Shown piece by piece: positions 1 through 7,900 of a stretch of 31,038 nucleotides of DNA. How positions within the stretch are numbered: position 1 is the stretch's first letter; each line of letters starts with the position of its first letter. The notes beneath the pieces are model-generated. The model did no database searches, was not told where the DNA came from, and was given only the letters and a program-made list of their open reading frames with translations. A program made the position numbers and the translations under genes. The stretch is from CAZAGD01 sp049699975 (GTDB lineage Bacteria; Desulfobacterota; SM23-61). The stretch lies in NCBI GenBank assembly GCA_049699975.1, contig JBNAWB010000019.1:1-31038 (forward strand), given 5' to 3'.

Positions 1-2
1 TT

Positions 3-85
3 CTTAATCCCTCACCTCGGTACGAGTCGATTCCGACCTAACCCTCTCCCCACGCTTGGGGAGGGCAGAGGGTGAGGGGAATAAG
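3..85. repeat. imperfect nested palindrome at the window's left edge
   Basis: Outer arms (about 3-16 and 71-85) pair as CTTAATCCCTCACC with GGTGAGGGGAATAAG. Inner arms pair ACCCTCTCCCC with GGGGAGGGCAGAGGGT around a short loop near 52-57. It contains no reading frame. It sits about 60 bp beyond the 3' end of dsrN, so it could also act in transcription termination, although no U-tract follows on the leftward strand. Its place at the contig edge suggests a multicopy intergenic repeat. Confidence 0.5.
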
Positions 86-143
86 TGTAAATATTTAAGC
101 GCTCCGAGTAATAACATAATTTTTCTTTAATTTTTGTCTTTTT

Positions 144-1601
144 TTAAGGTCTTACCTCGCGCCGCTTCCAGCCCATCCCTCGGGAAGTCTCTTTTCGGAG
201 ATGATGAGCAACGGCACTCTTGGCCACCCCATCAGCCCACTCCGGGCAGCCGGCCACATGAAGATGGGAAAACATACCTAATACATTATTATAACAAAAT
301 CCATCCATTTGACCATCTATCCCCATTCCTCTTTTCACCTGACAAGCTAAGTAAGCAGGCCTTTCTTTAAACCAGAGCACCCGCGAGTAATGAAATTCAT
401 GACCATGCAAGTGCAGACCGATGGGAAAAAAAGGATTTTTCTGGCTAACTTTTAAAATAGTATAACCGTGCCCTTGAGGCTGTCGCTCCATGGCAAAAGC
501 GATGGGTAATGCTCCTACCATGGGATATTTTTTTGTTCCCATAGTAAGACTTTCTCCCAAAAACATCAATCCACCGCATTCCGCATAAATGGGCAAACCA
601 TCTTCTACCGCTTGGCGTACTGAATTTCGGAAAGAAAGATTATTAGCTAAATACTCGGCGTTAGTTTCGGGGAATCCTCCGCCGATATAAAGCGCATCAA
701 CTGCCGGCAAAGAGTTTTCTTTAATAGCGCTTATTTCCAAAATGGTCGCTCCCCTTTTCTCCAAAGCCTGCAAATTTTCTGGATAATAAAATTGAAAAGC
801 AGAATCTTTTATTACGCCAACAGTAAACTTTTTATAACTTGGCCGCCTTACTGCGCCGGTTTCCATCTCCTCTATTTCGGTTAATATATCCTGCCTAAGA
901 GGAGAGGCCCTTTGGGCAATTTCCCAAACTTGCTCAAGATTAACATTGTTTACTACCAATTCTTCAGCTCGGCGCAGCACATCACTCACCAAGTTGTGTT
1001 CCCATGGCGGAATTAATCCCAAGTGACGTTCCGGAAAGGGAAAGTTCATACAACGGGGAATAGCTCCCAATACGGGAAGGTTACAAGCATCCTCAATCGC
1101 CTTCCGCATCACCTTTTCATGCCTTGGGCGAGCTACTTTATTCAAAATAACTCCTTTAATGTCAACTTGCGCATCCATTCGCTGACAACCCAAGACTAAT
1201 GCTGCCGCAGTCCGCGTAATTTTGTCACCATCTACAATTAAAATAACCGGCGTCTCAATTAGTTTTGCTAATTCCGCTGTACTCTGACTTCCTGTAGCAT
1301 CCAAACCATCGTACAGCCCCCGATTTCCTTCCACTATGGAAAGATCAGCATTTAAGGTATGCTCCCAAAAAGAATACGGCACCGCTTCCCGCTTCATCAA
1401 AAAAAGGTCCAAATTATGGCACGGATTTTGGGCCGCAAGGGTAAGCCAAGCAGCATCTATATAATCAGGCCCTTTTTTGAAAGGAGCAATTTTTTTCCCC
1501 TGCTTTTTAAAAGCACCTATGAGGCCGAGGGAGAGCAGGGTTTTCCCCGCTCCCCCTCGCAGCGCAGCTATTAAAATCCGCGGAGGGGAAAGGTAACTCA
1601 T
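144..1601 (-). CDS. dsrN: cobyrinic acid a,c-diamide synthase family, DsrN-type (siroheme amidation)
   Basis: This 485-residue CobB/CbiA-family enzyme uses ATP and glutamine to amidate carboxylates of a tetrapyrrole. When encoded next to dsrAB the family member is called DsrN and is thought to make siroheme amide, the cofactor of dissimilatory sulfite reductase. An N-terminal dethiobiotin-synthetase-like ATPase domain has a P-loop, RGGAGKT, at residues 15-21 and FKKGPDYID at about 41-49. A C-terminal class I glutamine amidotransferase domain begins near residue 258. Its nucleophile is C342 in AECGGLMFLG, and a conserved histidine-rich HGHEFHYS lies near 399-406. The ATG at 1601 is 8 nt after the dsrD stop, with a GAAGGAA ribosome-binding site inside the dsrD end. 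It is the last gene of the leftward dsr operon. From sequence alone it could equally serve cobalamin synthesis; the operon position favours siroheme. Confidence 0.9.
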   Translation of the reverse strand: MSYLSPPRILIAALRGGAGKTLLSLGLIGAFKKQGKKIAPFKKGPDYIDAAWLTLAAQNPCHNLDLFLMKREAVPYSFWEHTLNADLSIVEGNRGLYDGLDATGSQSTAELAKLIETPVILIVDGDKITRTAAALVLGCQRMDAQVDIKGVILNKVARPRHEKVMRKAIEDACNLPVLGAIPRCMNFPFPERHLGLIPPWEHNLVSDVLRRAEELVVNNVNLEQVWEIAQRASPLRQDILTEIEEMETGAVRRPSYKKFTVGVIKDSAFQFYYPENLQALEKRGATILEISAIKENSLPAVDALYIGGGFPETNAEYLANNLSFRNSVRQAVEDGLPIYAECGGLMFLGESLTMGTKKYPMVGALPIAFAMERQPQGHGYTILKVSQKNPFFPIGLHLHGHEFHYSRVLWFKERPAYLACQVKRGMGIDGQMDGFCYNNVLGMFSHLHVAGCPEWADGVAKSAVAHHLRKETSRGMGWKRREVRP

Positions 1602-1609
1602 CCCATGGT

Positions 1610-1834
1610 CTATTCCTTCGGAAAATATTCAGCCAGCATCAAGTAAGTAGTACTGCCGCTTGACCAGTACTTAAGAGTCCCCTCATCAAGAAGCTCTTTT
1701 ACCGCCTCCTGAATAGCATGCCGGTCTTCATTGGGTAGCCCTTTGATGACATCTTTGATATAGAATTTTTTCTTGTCCCCTTTGGATTTTTCCCGAAAGA
1801 ATTCTAAAACTTTTTCTTTTATTTCCGCACTCAT
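1610..1834 (-). CDS. dsrD: DsrD, dissimilatory sulfite reductase activator
   Basis: This 74-residue cytoplasmic protein has the length and winged-helix character of DsrD. The sequence is rich in Lys and Glu, with a predicted helix-turn-helix core around residues 24-50 (IKDVIKGLPNEDRHAIQEAV) and a beta wing with aromatic residues near 56-69 (YWSSGSTTYLMLAEYF). DsrD of sulfate reducers has been shown to stimulate sulfite reduction by DsrAB allosterically, and does not bind DNA as once proposed. Its presence directly after dsrB (3-nt gap) is a marker of the reductive rather than the oxidative Dsr pathway. Identification rests on size, composition and locus, all of which agree. Confidence 0.93.
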   Translation of the reverse strand: MSAEIKEKVLEFFREKSKGDKKKFYIKDVIKGLPNEDRHAIQEAVKELLDEGTLKYWSSGSTTYLMLAEYFPKE

Positions 1835-1837
1835 TTA

Positions 1838-2899
1838 TCACCCCCATTTAAACTGGGTGGTCGTCCGATAAGTGTCCGGAGCCAGAGTGAAGTCATCAAT
1901 ATGCTTATCGGTAAATTCAATTCCGGTGAGCGTAAAGAAGCGCTCCCAGCCGATTCGGTTAATCCACTCCCCTACCCGCTCGTGAGGACGAGCATGTTTG
2001 GCATAAGTATCAACTATATTCTTTACCGCCGCCACGACCTCCGGCCAGCGCGGGGGATTATTGGGCAGATAGGGAATGACTAATTTGGAAAACATGGGCG
2101 CGCTGCGGGCATTAGAGACTTTTCCCCCCACCCAGATAGAAACGCCATCGTTCTCCGGATCGGCCAAAGGCATTGCCGGACAAACTGTGTAACAGTTGCC
2201 GCAATACATGCACTTTTCTTCATTTATGATAACTGTCTTGGTTTTGGGGTCCGGTCTAATTGCGCCAGTAGGACAGGAAGCCACCGTGGTAGGAATCTCA
2301 CAAACATTGGGTAAGCGCGCATGATCTATCTTGGGAACTGTCCGGTGAATTCCTAAGATGGCAATATCTGAACAATGGACGGCCCCACACATATTTAAGC
2401 AGCAGGCCAAAGCTATGCGCACTTGGGCAGGCAATTTCATGGTAATGAAGTATTCATAAAGCTCATCCATGACGGCCTTCACGGGGCCTGAAGCATCAGT
2501 TGCCGGGGTATGACAATGGACCCATCCCTGCGTGTGCACAATGCTGGTTACAGAATGACCTGTTCCGCCCACCGGGTAATTTTTCTGTTTTAGTTCGGCC
2601 AAAAGAGGCTCTATCTTACTTTTATCGCTAAGCAGAAACTCTACGTTATGGCGGCTGGTAAAGCGCAGGTAACCATCACAATATTTATCAGCAATTTCAC
2701 AAATTTCGCGGATATGATCCGTGCTCAATAGCCGGCCCGAGCCAGCCCGGACTGTATAAAGTTCATCACCTGATTCCGCCACGTGCTTCAAAACTCCCGG
2801 TCTCAGTATCTCATGATACTTCCATTTTCCATAATTCTTCTGAATTATAGGGGGCAGAAACTTTTTATAATCTGGAGGACCAATATCAGTCTTTGCCAT
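1838..2899 (-). CDS. dsrB: dissimilatory sulfite reductase, beta subunit
   Basis: DsrB (353 residues) carries the catalytically active siroheme-[4Fe-4S] site of the cytoplasmic alpha2beta2 sulfite reductase, the last step of sulfate respiration. Visible cluster ligands are C129 (WVHCHTP) and C166, C167 and C171 (CCLNMC). A bacterial ferredoxin insertion follows, with C230, C233, C236 and C240 (CMYCGNCYTVC) and a CPTGAI stretch near 209-214. The length is normal for the family. The start is the ATG at 2899, only 2 nt after the dsrA stop, with a GGAGGG site inside the dsrA end, so translation is probably coupled. No frameshift or missing ligand is seen. Confidence 0.97.
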   Translation of the reverse strand: MAKTDIGPPDYKKFLPPIIQKNYGKWKYHEILRPGVLKHVAESGDELYTVRAGSGRLLSTDHIREICEIADKYCDGYLRFTSRHNVEFLLSDKSKIEPLLAELKQKNYPVGGTGHSVTSIVHTQGWVHCHTPATDASGPVKAVMDELYEYFITMKLPAQVRIALACCLNMCGAVHCSDIAILGIHRTVPKIDHARLPNVCEIPTTVASCPTGAIRPDPKTKTVIINEEKCMYCGNCYTVCPAMPLADPENDGVSIWVGGKVSNARSAPMFSKLVIPYLPNNPPRWPEVVAAVKNIVDTYAKHARPHERVGEWINRIGWERFFTLTGIEFTDKHIDDFTLAPDTYRTTTQFKWG

Positions 2900-2901
2900 T
2901 T

Positions 2902-4098
2902 TTATTTCCCTCCTTTTTTAATTTCTTCTGGCCAGAAGAAAACATAGGGATTAGATCGGGGAGCCTTCACCATTTGGGGTACGGGTTTAAGGCCCACGGC
3001 TTTCAGGAATGTTCTCATACCCAAGCGGTTGATTAACTCACCTATTCTCTCTCGGCTCTTACCATTTTCATCCCACCAGTCCATGATTCTCTCCGCCAAA
3101 TCTTTAAATTCTTCATAAGGCGGCTCCATCTTCATAAAAGGCACAATCACCCAAGAAAGCAAAGCTCCCTGGAGAATCGGCGCTTTGCCGCCAATTAAAA
3201 TGGTCGCTCCCTTTTCTTTGCCAGGGCGGAGCGCCTTAGGCATCAAATTGATACAGTGCATGCACCGAGTACAATCACCGTCATTTATCTTTAATTCTTT
3301 TTTATTTTCATCCCAAGACATGCATTTGGTAGGACAGAGGTCGACCACTTCCTCTCTTATTTTGAGGCCTCCATTGGCATAAGCTTTTACTTCCTGGGCA
3401 TCTATTTGGATTCGGCCTTTCCAAGTGCCAATTACGGCCAAGTCAGCCCGAGCAATAGAAGCCACGCAATCGTTGGCGCAGGCGGAAATTTTAATCTTAA
3501 ATTTATAGGGGAACATGGGCCGATGGATTTTATCTTGAAAATGCATAGTCACGTTATAACAGATATCCAGACTGTCAATGCAGGCCCACTCACAACGGGC
3601 TGGGCCGATGCAGGCACTGGGAGTACGCAAAGCAGACCCAGAACCGCCCAAATCAAAACCGGCCTCAGACAGATCATCAAAGCAAGGTTGGAGATTCTCC
3701 GTTTTTGTTCCCAAGAGAATTATATCTCCGGTAGAACCATGCATATTGGTTAAGCCGCTGCCGTGCTTATCCCACACATCACACAAAGCCCGCAAGGCCT
3801 TGGTGGTGTAGAACCATCCCGTGGGGTGGTTAACTCGCAAGGTATGAAAATGTTCGACCCCTGGGAATAAATCCGGGCGGTCAGAGTAACGACCAATTAC
3901 CCCGCCACCATACCCTTTAACCCCCACAATTCCTCCGTGCTTCCAGTGCCCTATTTTTTCTTTATAGGATAATTCTAACTGGCGCAGGAGATCGCGGGCC
4001 ATTGGTTTTTTCTGCGCAGCCTGCTTCATATCTTTAACGAAGCTCGGCCACGGTCCTTTTTCCAACTCATCCAAAAGGGGAGTTTCCGACTTCGACAT
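2902..4098 (-). CDS. dsrA: dissimilatory sulfite reductase, alpha subunit
   Basis: DsrA (398 residues) pairs with DsrB to reduce sulfite, handing the partly reduced sulfur to DsrC. The siroheme-cluster ligands are seen as C163 and C169 (CIGPARC, the Cys-X5-Cys motif) and C207 and C211 (CANDC, the Cys-X3-Cys motif). The ferredoxin domain has C255 in LCPTKC and C276, C279 and C282 (CTRCMHC). The start ATG at 4098 follows an AGGAGGCG ribosome-binding site about 4 nt upstream. It is the first gene of dsrA-B-D-N, read from a promoter at 4198-4227. No dsrC, dsrMKJOP, sat or apr gene lies in the window, so the rest of the pathway must be elsewhere. Confidence 0.98.
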   Translation of the reverse strand: MSKSETPLLDELEKGPWPSFVKDMKQAAQKKPMARDLLRQLELSYKEKIGHWKHGGIVGVKGYGGGVIGRYSDRPDLFPGVEHFHTLRVNHPTGWFYTTKALRALCDVWDKHGSGLTNMHGSTGDIILLGTKTENLQPCFDDLSEAGFDLGGSGSALRTPSACIGPARCEWACIDSLDICYNVTMHFQDKIHRPMFPYKFKIKISACANDCVASIARADLAVIGTWKGRIQIDAQEVKAYANGGLKIREEVVDLCPTKCMSWDENKKELKINDGDCTRCMHCINLMPKALRPGKEKGATILIGGKAPILQGALLSWVIVPFMKMEPPYEEFKDLAERIMDWWDENGKSRERIGELINRLGMRTFLKAVGLKPVPQMVKAPRSNPYVFFWPEEIKKGGK

Positions 4099-4197
4099 TT
4101 TCGCCTCCTTTTTTACTTTTTCTTTTTCAGTAATTTCTGATTAGTAAATTAAAAGCTCTCCCACCTCCTTTTTTAGAGTGAGAATTTTTACTTTTTT

Positions 4198-4227
4198 ATT
4201 ATCTAATTCAAAATTTTGTGCCGTCAA
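4198..4227 (-). promoter_or_regulatory. dsrA: sigma70-type promoter of the dsr operon
   Basis: On the leftward strand TTGACG (4222-4227) and GATAAT (4198-4203, within TAGATAAT) are separated by 18 nt. The predicted RNA would start near 4190 and give a leader of about 90 nt. That leader contains a second Shine-Dalgarno-like AAGGAGGTG near 4166-4176 with no start codon after it. GGTCAG lies 10 nt upstream of the -35 box. Confidence 0.6.
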
Positions 4228-4267
4228 GATTCTTATGCTGACCATTCGTTAGGCCTCTTATCTTGGT

Positions 4268-5095
4268 TTATTCAGCCACTTCTGGGGAATTTACGGCGAT
4301 CGTTTCTTGTTTGGAAATTTTCCATTTAATGTACAACTTAGCTACCAGGATCACGCCCCCGGCCCCAAGCACTTCAACGGCGTATTTAAGCATAAGGCTT
4401 GGTTGTAGCCATTGGACGATGAAGGGATCGGTCATGATCATCTCTCCACCTACTCTACCTAAGACAGCCGCGCCAATATAGACGATAATCGGATAGCGAT
4501 CCATCAGCATAGAGAGAAGAGAACTTGTAAAAACCACAAAGGGGATGCTCAAGGCCAAACCAAAGAGAAGGAGGAAAAGATTCCCTTTGCAGGCTCCAGC
4601 TACGGCGAGAATGTTATCTGTACTCATGATTATATCAGCGATCATTATAATGCGGATAGCTTGCCAGAAAGTAGTAGCTTCTTTCTGAAATTTCTCCTCT
4701 GGCGCCCCTTCTACAAATAGCTTGACCGCAATCCATAAAACCAGCGCTCCACCGGCTAATTTTATAAAGCTAATGGTCAATAACTGAGCAACACAAAATG
4801 TTACCGCCACCCGCAATATTACTGCTGCCCCAGCGCCAAAAATAATTCCTTTTTTGCGTTGCTTAAGTGGTAAATTTTTTACGGCCAGGGCAATGACTAC
4901 TGCATTGTCACCGGCTAAAACAAGATCGATAAGGACAATGCTTAAAAAAGCAATGACGAATTCCCACGTAAACTCAATTTTCCCTATAGAACCCAGATCA
5001 AATCCGCTCGCCCAGGCCTGATTACATATAAATATTGGCCAAAGAGCTAAAAAAACTTGCCAAATTCTAATTCCTTTCAACCTTTTGTTATTCAT
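4268..5095 (-). CDS. TerC/YjbE-family integral membrane protein (putative metal exporter)
   Basis: This 275-residue polytopic membrane protein belongs to the TerC family. The two family hallmarks are intact: an acidic membrane motif LAGDNAVVIALA near residues 61-72 and its counterpart STDNILAVAG near 158-167, as expected from the internal duplication of the fold. About seven hydrophobic segments are visible. The first 30 residues form an extra hydrophobic segment ending in AWA, which may be a cleavable signal peptide or an additional anchor. Several family members have been linked to manganese export or to metallation of exoenzymes; the tellurite link is historical. It lies 170 bp upstream of dsrA on the same strand, but dsrA has its own promoter, so a functional link to sulfite reduction is only possible. 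Confidence 0.85.
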   Translation of the reverse strand: MNNKRLKGIRIWQVFLALWPIFICNQAWASGFDLGSIGKIEFTWEFVIAFLSIVLIDLVLAGDNAVVIALAVKNLPLKQRKKGIIFGAGAAVILRVAVTFCVAQLLTISFIKLAGGALVLWIAVKLFVEGAPEEKFQKEATTFWQAIRIIMIADIIMSTDNILAVAGACKGNLFLLLFGLALSIPFVVFTSSLLSMLMDRYPIIVYIGAAVLGRVGGEMIMTDPFIVQWLQPSLMLKYAVEVLGAGGVILVAKLYIKWKISKQETIAVNSPEVAE

Positions 5096-5142
5096 AGTTA
5101 ATTAAATCTCCCTGGCAAAAATTACCATCTGGCTGGTGATAT

Positions 5143-5171
5143 ATCCTATCTTTTATTTCTCAAAAAATCAA
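5143..5171 (-). promoter_or_regulatory. possible promoter of the TerC-family gene
   Basis: Leftward TTGATT (5166-5171) and TAGGAT (5143-5148) are 17 nt apart, about 50 nt ahead of the ATG at 5095. An AGGGAGA ribosome-binding site lies between them and the start. The match to consensus is only moderate. Confidence 0.35.
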
Positions 5172-5277
5172 ATTAATTTTCAAAACCTCGGCCAAGCTGC
5201 AACCAAAAATTTATTTCTCGCAGAGCCCGCAAAGAACACAGAGGAAAATAATTTTTTTTATAAAAATATTATACAAT

Positions 5278-5340
5278 CCTTTCTCTGGGCACTCAGCGAG
5301 CTCTGGGAGAGTTGCTCTTTTTTAATAAAATTTAAAGAGT
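5278..5340 (+). repeat. dispersed intergenic repeat, copy 1
   Basis: This stretch, containing GAGCTCTGGGAGAGTTGCTC, matches the reverse complement of 19935-19998. There is one mismatch in the first 40 or so bases and a short indel in the T-rich part. Neither copy contains a reading frame. A third, diverged inverted half-copy lies beside it at about 5210-5245. Confidence 0.75.
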
Positions 5341-5600
5341 CTGCAATTATGTAGTATAGAGATTTTTATAATTCAAAAATTTTTGACTTACCTTATTTTC
5401 TGCGTAAATTCGGCACTGTATCACTTCCCTACCGCAGCACTTCTTTTCGATTTTCGCTCTGCCCTATGCGCTTTCCTTTTTCCCCTTCCGCGCTCACGCC
5501 TTGCGCCTGCCGATAAATAATTTCACTCCTTGCTCCCTGCTCCGCGCTCCCTGCTTTTTCCATCTGCCTTCATCTGCGTCCCCTATTTTCCATACATTAC

Positions 5601-5648
5601 GAGATCGCCACGCTCCCCCGCATCAAGTGCGGGGTCACTCGCGATGAC
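5601..5648. repeat. palindromic repeat, copy 1
   Basis: An inner stem CCCCGCA/TGCGGGG with loop TCAAG is enclosed by ATCGC/GCGAT arms. The reverse complement aligns with 30378-30423 over almost its whole length, sharing CCGCACTTG and GGAGCGTG. It resembles the short stem-loop repeats scattered between genes in many bacterial genomes. Confidence 0.6.
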
Positions 5649-5766
5649 CCTACGCCACAACTCGCTGTTTTAATAAACCCACCCTTCTGTGAGGCATTAC
5701 AATTTTTAACAGCCATTTTAGAAAGGCTTCTCTTTTGAATATGTTATGATAAAATAAAAATTGCTC

Positions 5767-6624
5767 ATGCCTTTTTTAAATATACCGAATGGATCTATTT
5801 TTTATGAAATTCATGGCCAAGGTCCCCCTATAGTCTTCATTCATGGAGCCTGGTCTTCCCATAAATGGTGGAAATATCAGACATCCGACTTCTCTCAGAA
5901 ATATCGCCTCTTAATTTACGATCTGCGGGGGCATGGNNNNNNNNNNCATGGTCAATCTCTTTCTTCCATTGACGAATTTAGCGTTCATTCCTTCGCCGAT
6001 GACTTAAATCTTATCCTAAAAAATATTGGTATTGAGGAAACCATTCTCGTTGGCTGGTCTTTAGGAGGCATGATCTCTATCGAATACTTCCTCCAACATC
6101 CCCAGAGGACTAAAGCTTTAATTTTAATTTCTATGCGCACCCAACGCCAACCTATATGGAAGCGAAAAATATGGGTAGCATATCTTCGAGCTCGTCTAAA
6201 CCTGATGATGAACCTTTCCGCCCCGCGTAAATTTAACCTCCCCGAGGCAACTTTTCCGGATGAAAAGTTGCATAGGGAAGAAGAGATTAAAAAAATGTTT
6301 TCGACAACAATTAGCCCGGAAATTGATGCCTGGATTAAGGATGATCTCAAAAATTTTTCTTTTCATAATTTCTGGCAAATTGCTAAAAATCTTTGGGATT
6401 GGGAAATTAGCGATGAAAAATTAGCCAAAATTCATATTCCCGCTTTAATCCTGGTGGGAGAAAAAGATCAAATAACGCCTCCTTCTTTGGCGCACTCTCT
6501 CCAGCAGGCAATTCCCCATTCCCAGTTATTAATCATCAAAGAAGCTGGCCATCTTCTTCCTATAGAACAGCCCCAAATTGTAAATAGTCATATCGCTGAA
6601 TTTCTTAAAAGCATTAATTACTGA
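5767..6624 (+). CDS. alpha/beta-fold hydrolase, interrupted by a 10-N gap
   Basis: This is a soluble alpha/beta hydrolase of about 285 residues. From the ATG at 5767 it reads MPFLNIPNGS, then the oxyanion-hole motif HGAWSS near residue 27. The nucleophile is the serine of GWSLGG (codons near 6053-6070), the acid is Asp in VGEKDQITPP and the base is His in EAGHLLP near the C-terminus. The substrate cannot be told. A TTG two codons earlier (5761) is an alternative start; neither has a good ribosome-binding site. Ten Ns at 5937-5946 fall in the conserved DLRGHG-S motif and are probably an assembly artefact (see findings). The stop overlaps the end of the convergent gene at 6618 by 7 bp. Confidence 0.85.
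   Translation: MPFLNIPNGSIFYEIHGQGPPIVFIHGAWSSHKWWKYQTSDFSQKYRLLIYDLRGHXXXXHGQSLSSIDEFSVHSFADDLNLILKNIGIEETILVGWSLGGMISIEYFLQHPQRTKALILISMRTQRQPIWKRKIWVAYLRARLNLMMNLSAPRKFNLPEATFPDEKLHREEEIKKMFSTTISPEIDAWIKDDLKNFSFHNFWQIAKNLWDWEISDEKLAKIHIPALILVGEKDQITPPSLAHSLQQAIPHSQLLIIKEAGHLLPIEQPQIVNSHIAEFLKSINY
5937..5946. other. assembly gap of 10 Ns with duplicated CATGG flanks
   Basis: CATGG stands immediately on both sides of the Ns. Merging the two CATGG copies and dropping the Ns gives in-frame Arg-Gly-His-Gly-Gln-Ser, the family consensus. The gap therefore probably represents no missing sequence. Confidence 0.85.
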
Positions 6625-7259
6625 TCTTGGCTAAATTCATTTGGGGGAAAAATCTTATCCGCATCTATTCTCCTAATTTTATAAGTAGCTTCTTCCATTT
6701 GCTTGGCCACTTCCTTGGCGGAGGTTGATTTAACTGTCTGCATGGCGGCCAAATAGACTTCTTTTTCTAACTTCTCGAGTCTTTCCAGAAAGGCTAAATA
6801 AGCTTCGCGCTGCAAATATGCTTTTTTTAACATGGCGGCATAATCTTTCCCCTCGGCCGCAAAAAGACGCAGATAATGTTCAATAAGGAATTCCATCTCT
6901 TGGATTTGCTTCTGCCTAATCTTTGCCGAATAAATTCCTTTTTTATCCGCGGCCAAAATATTCCCCGTCTTTTCTTTCAGCTGCTCTTTTACTTCTCCTA
7001 TATTTTTCTCTTTATCAACAATATTGAAGGCCGCCTCCAGAGCTAACTTTTTGGTGAATAAAAAATTAAGGGCCATCGTTTCCCTGGCCCTTTTCAGTCT
7101 GAAAAAGTTAATGAAAAAAAGGGGGGGAACAGTTATCTCCCACACCGTCAAAGGTGGAGAAGGAATAACTACGGTAGCCACTCTCTTAGCCAAAGACCTT
7201 TCTTGAGTTAAAATATTTTCGAACTTAGTATCTATTAGGCGGGGAATAAATCTCGGCAT
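6618..7259 (-). CDS. conserved hypothetical protein, paralog of the gene at 7264-7866
   Basis: A 213-residue protein that I cannot assign. It starts 4 nt after the stop of its neighbour, so the two are almost certainly co-translated. The two proteins align along their length. They share an N-terminal Trp/Pro-rich hydrophobic patch (here WEITVPPLFFINFFRL, near 42-57), a following FLFTKKLALEAAF block (near 68-80) and a central helix ending in IEHYLRLFAAEGKDY. They also share a charged C-terminal coiled-coil-like region ending in KIFP. There is no signal peptide and no cysteine cluster. The hydrophobic patch may let it lie on the membrane. Its 3' end overlaps the convergent hydrolase gene by 7 bp. 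Confidence 0.8.
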   Translation of the reverse strand: MPRFIPRLIDTKFENILTQERSLAKRVATVVIPSPPLTVWEITVPPLFFINFFRLKRARETMALNFLFTKKLALEAAFNIVDKEKNIGEVKEQLKEKTGNILAADKKGIYSAKIRQKQIQEMEFLIEHYLRLFAAEGKDYAAMLKKAYLQREAYLAFLERLEKLEKEVYLAAMQTVKSTSAKEVAKQMEEATYKIRRIDADKIFPPNEFSQDQ

Positions 7260-7263
7260 AATT

Positions 7264-7866
7264 TTATAATTGGGCAGGGAAAATCTTTTGCATCTCTTTT
7301 TTTCGCAATTCAGCTACCTGTTCCCTTTCCGCCTCCAGACGTTTTCTTATTTCTTCCGTATTCCCCAAATGTCGGGCAATGGCCATGTCAATGCAGTTTT
7401 CTGCTGCGGTTAATTTCTCCATAAAATTTTCGTAATTAGTTCTATTCCCATAGGTATTCTTTATCAAAAGGCCATACTCATCTCCATCTGCCTTTAGAAG
7501 CTTTAAATAATGCTCCATCAAAATGCTTATCTGCTCCATATGCCGGTCTTTAATTTCTGCAGAATACATTTTAAAAGAGCCTAACCATTCTTTGATATTT
7601 TTCCCAGCCTGACGGAAAATTTCTTGTTTATCTGCCCCACTCATGGCCTCCACGCTTAGGTCCAAAGCAAGTTTGCGGGGAAATAAAAACGTGGCGCTAT
7701 AATTCTTGACCGCAGCGGAGCGCCGTAAATAATCAAAAATAAACATACCCGGCAAAAGATAATGCCAGGGAGATATAGGCCTTTTTATCCATAATCCTAA
7801 GGCTACGCGGCGAGCAAAATTTTCTTCATTTTGTAAAATCAACTTATATTTGGGCATCCATTTCAT
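7264..7866 (-). CDS. conserved hypothetical protein, paralog of the gene at 6618-7259
   Basis: A 200-residue protein of unknown function, first of a tandem paralogous pair. Features shared with its partner are WHYLLPGMFIFDYLRR near residues 39-54, a FLFPRKLALDLSV block near 65-77, MEHYLKLLKADGDEY, and a charged, probably coiled-coil C-terminus rich in Arg and Glu ending KIFPAQL. Start choices are the ATG at 7866 (MKWMPKYK) or the ATG at 7857; neither has a visible ribosome-binding site. It lies downstream of the YeiH-type transporter on the same strand but behind a strong terminator hairpin (7901-7927), so read-through or its own promoter must supply expression. Confidence 0.8.
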   Translation of the reverse strand: MKWMPKYKLILQNEENFARRVALGLWIKRPISPWHYLLPGMFIFDYLRRSAAVKNYSATFLFPRKLALDLSVEAMSGADKQEIFRQAGKNIKEWLGSFKMYSAEIKDRHMEQISILMEHYLKLLKADGDEYGLLIKNTYGNRTNYENFMEKLTAAENCIDMAIARHLGNTEEIRKRLEAEREQVAELRKKEMQKIFPAQL

Positions 7867-7900
7867 TTATTATTATTAGATCTGACTTCGAAAATTCATA

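Larger units (their letters stand above)
5172..5760. other. gene-free spacer built of degenerate repeats
   Basis: I see no convincing gene here. Positions 5210-5245 and 5278-5315 are loosely inverted copies of one another (about 70% by eye) around a very AT-rich centre, and 5278-5340 recurs near 19935-19998. Positions 5430-5600 are C/T-rich with short direct repeats, such as GCTCCCTGCT twice near 5535-5560 and CATCTGC twice near 5563-5577. Positions 5601-5648 are a palindromic repeat. A possible -10 box, TATGAT, at 5745-5750 precedes the hydrolase gene, without a clear -35 box. Confidence 0.5.

Noticed and set aside
134..370. 78-codon + strand frame at the left edge
   Set aside because: Antisense to the 3' part of dsrN, without start signals.
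3406..3753. Open frame on the + strand opposite dsrA
   Set aside because: It lies wholly within the well-supported dsrA gene, has no ribosome-binding site and no family resemblance.
4268..5095. Tellurite resistance gene
   Set aside because: The TerC family name is historical. No terABDE neighbours are present, and family members are better explained by metal export.
5136..5354. 72-codon frame in the spacer after the TerC-family promoter
   Set aside because: It runs through the dispersed repeat and AT-rich sequence and has no ribosome-binding site.
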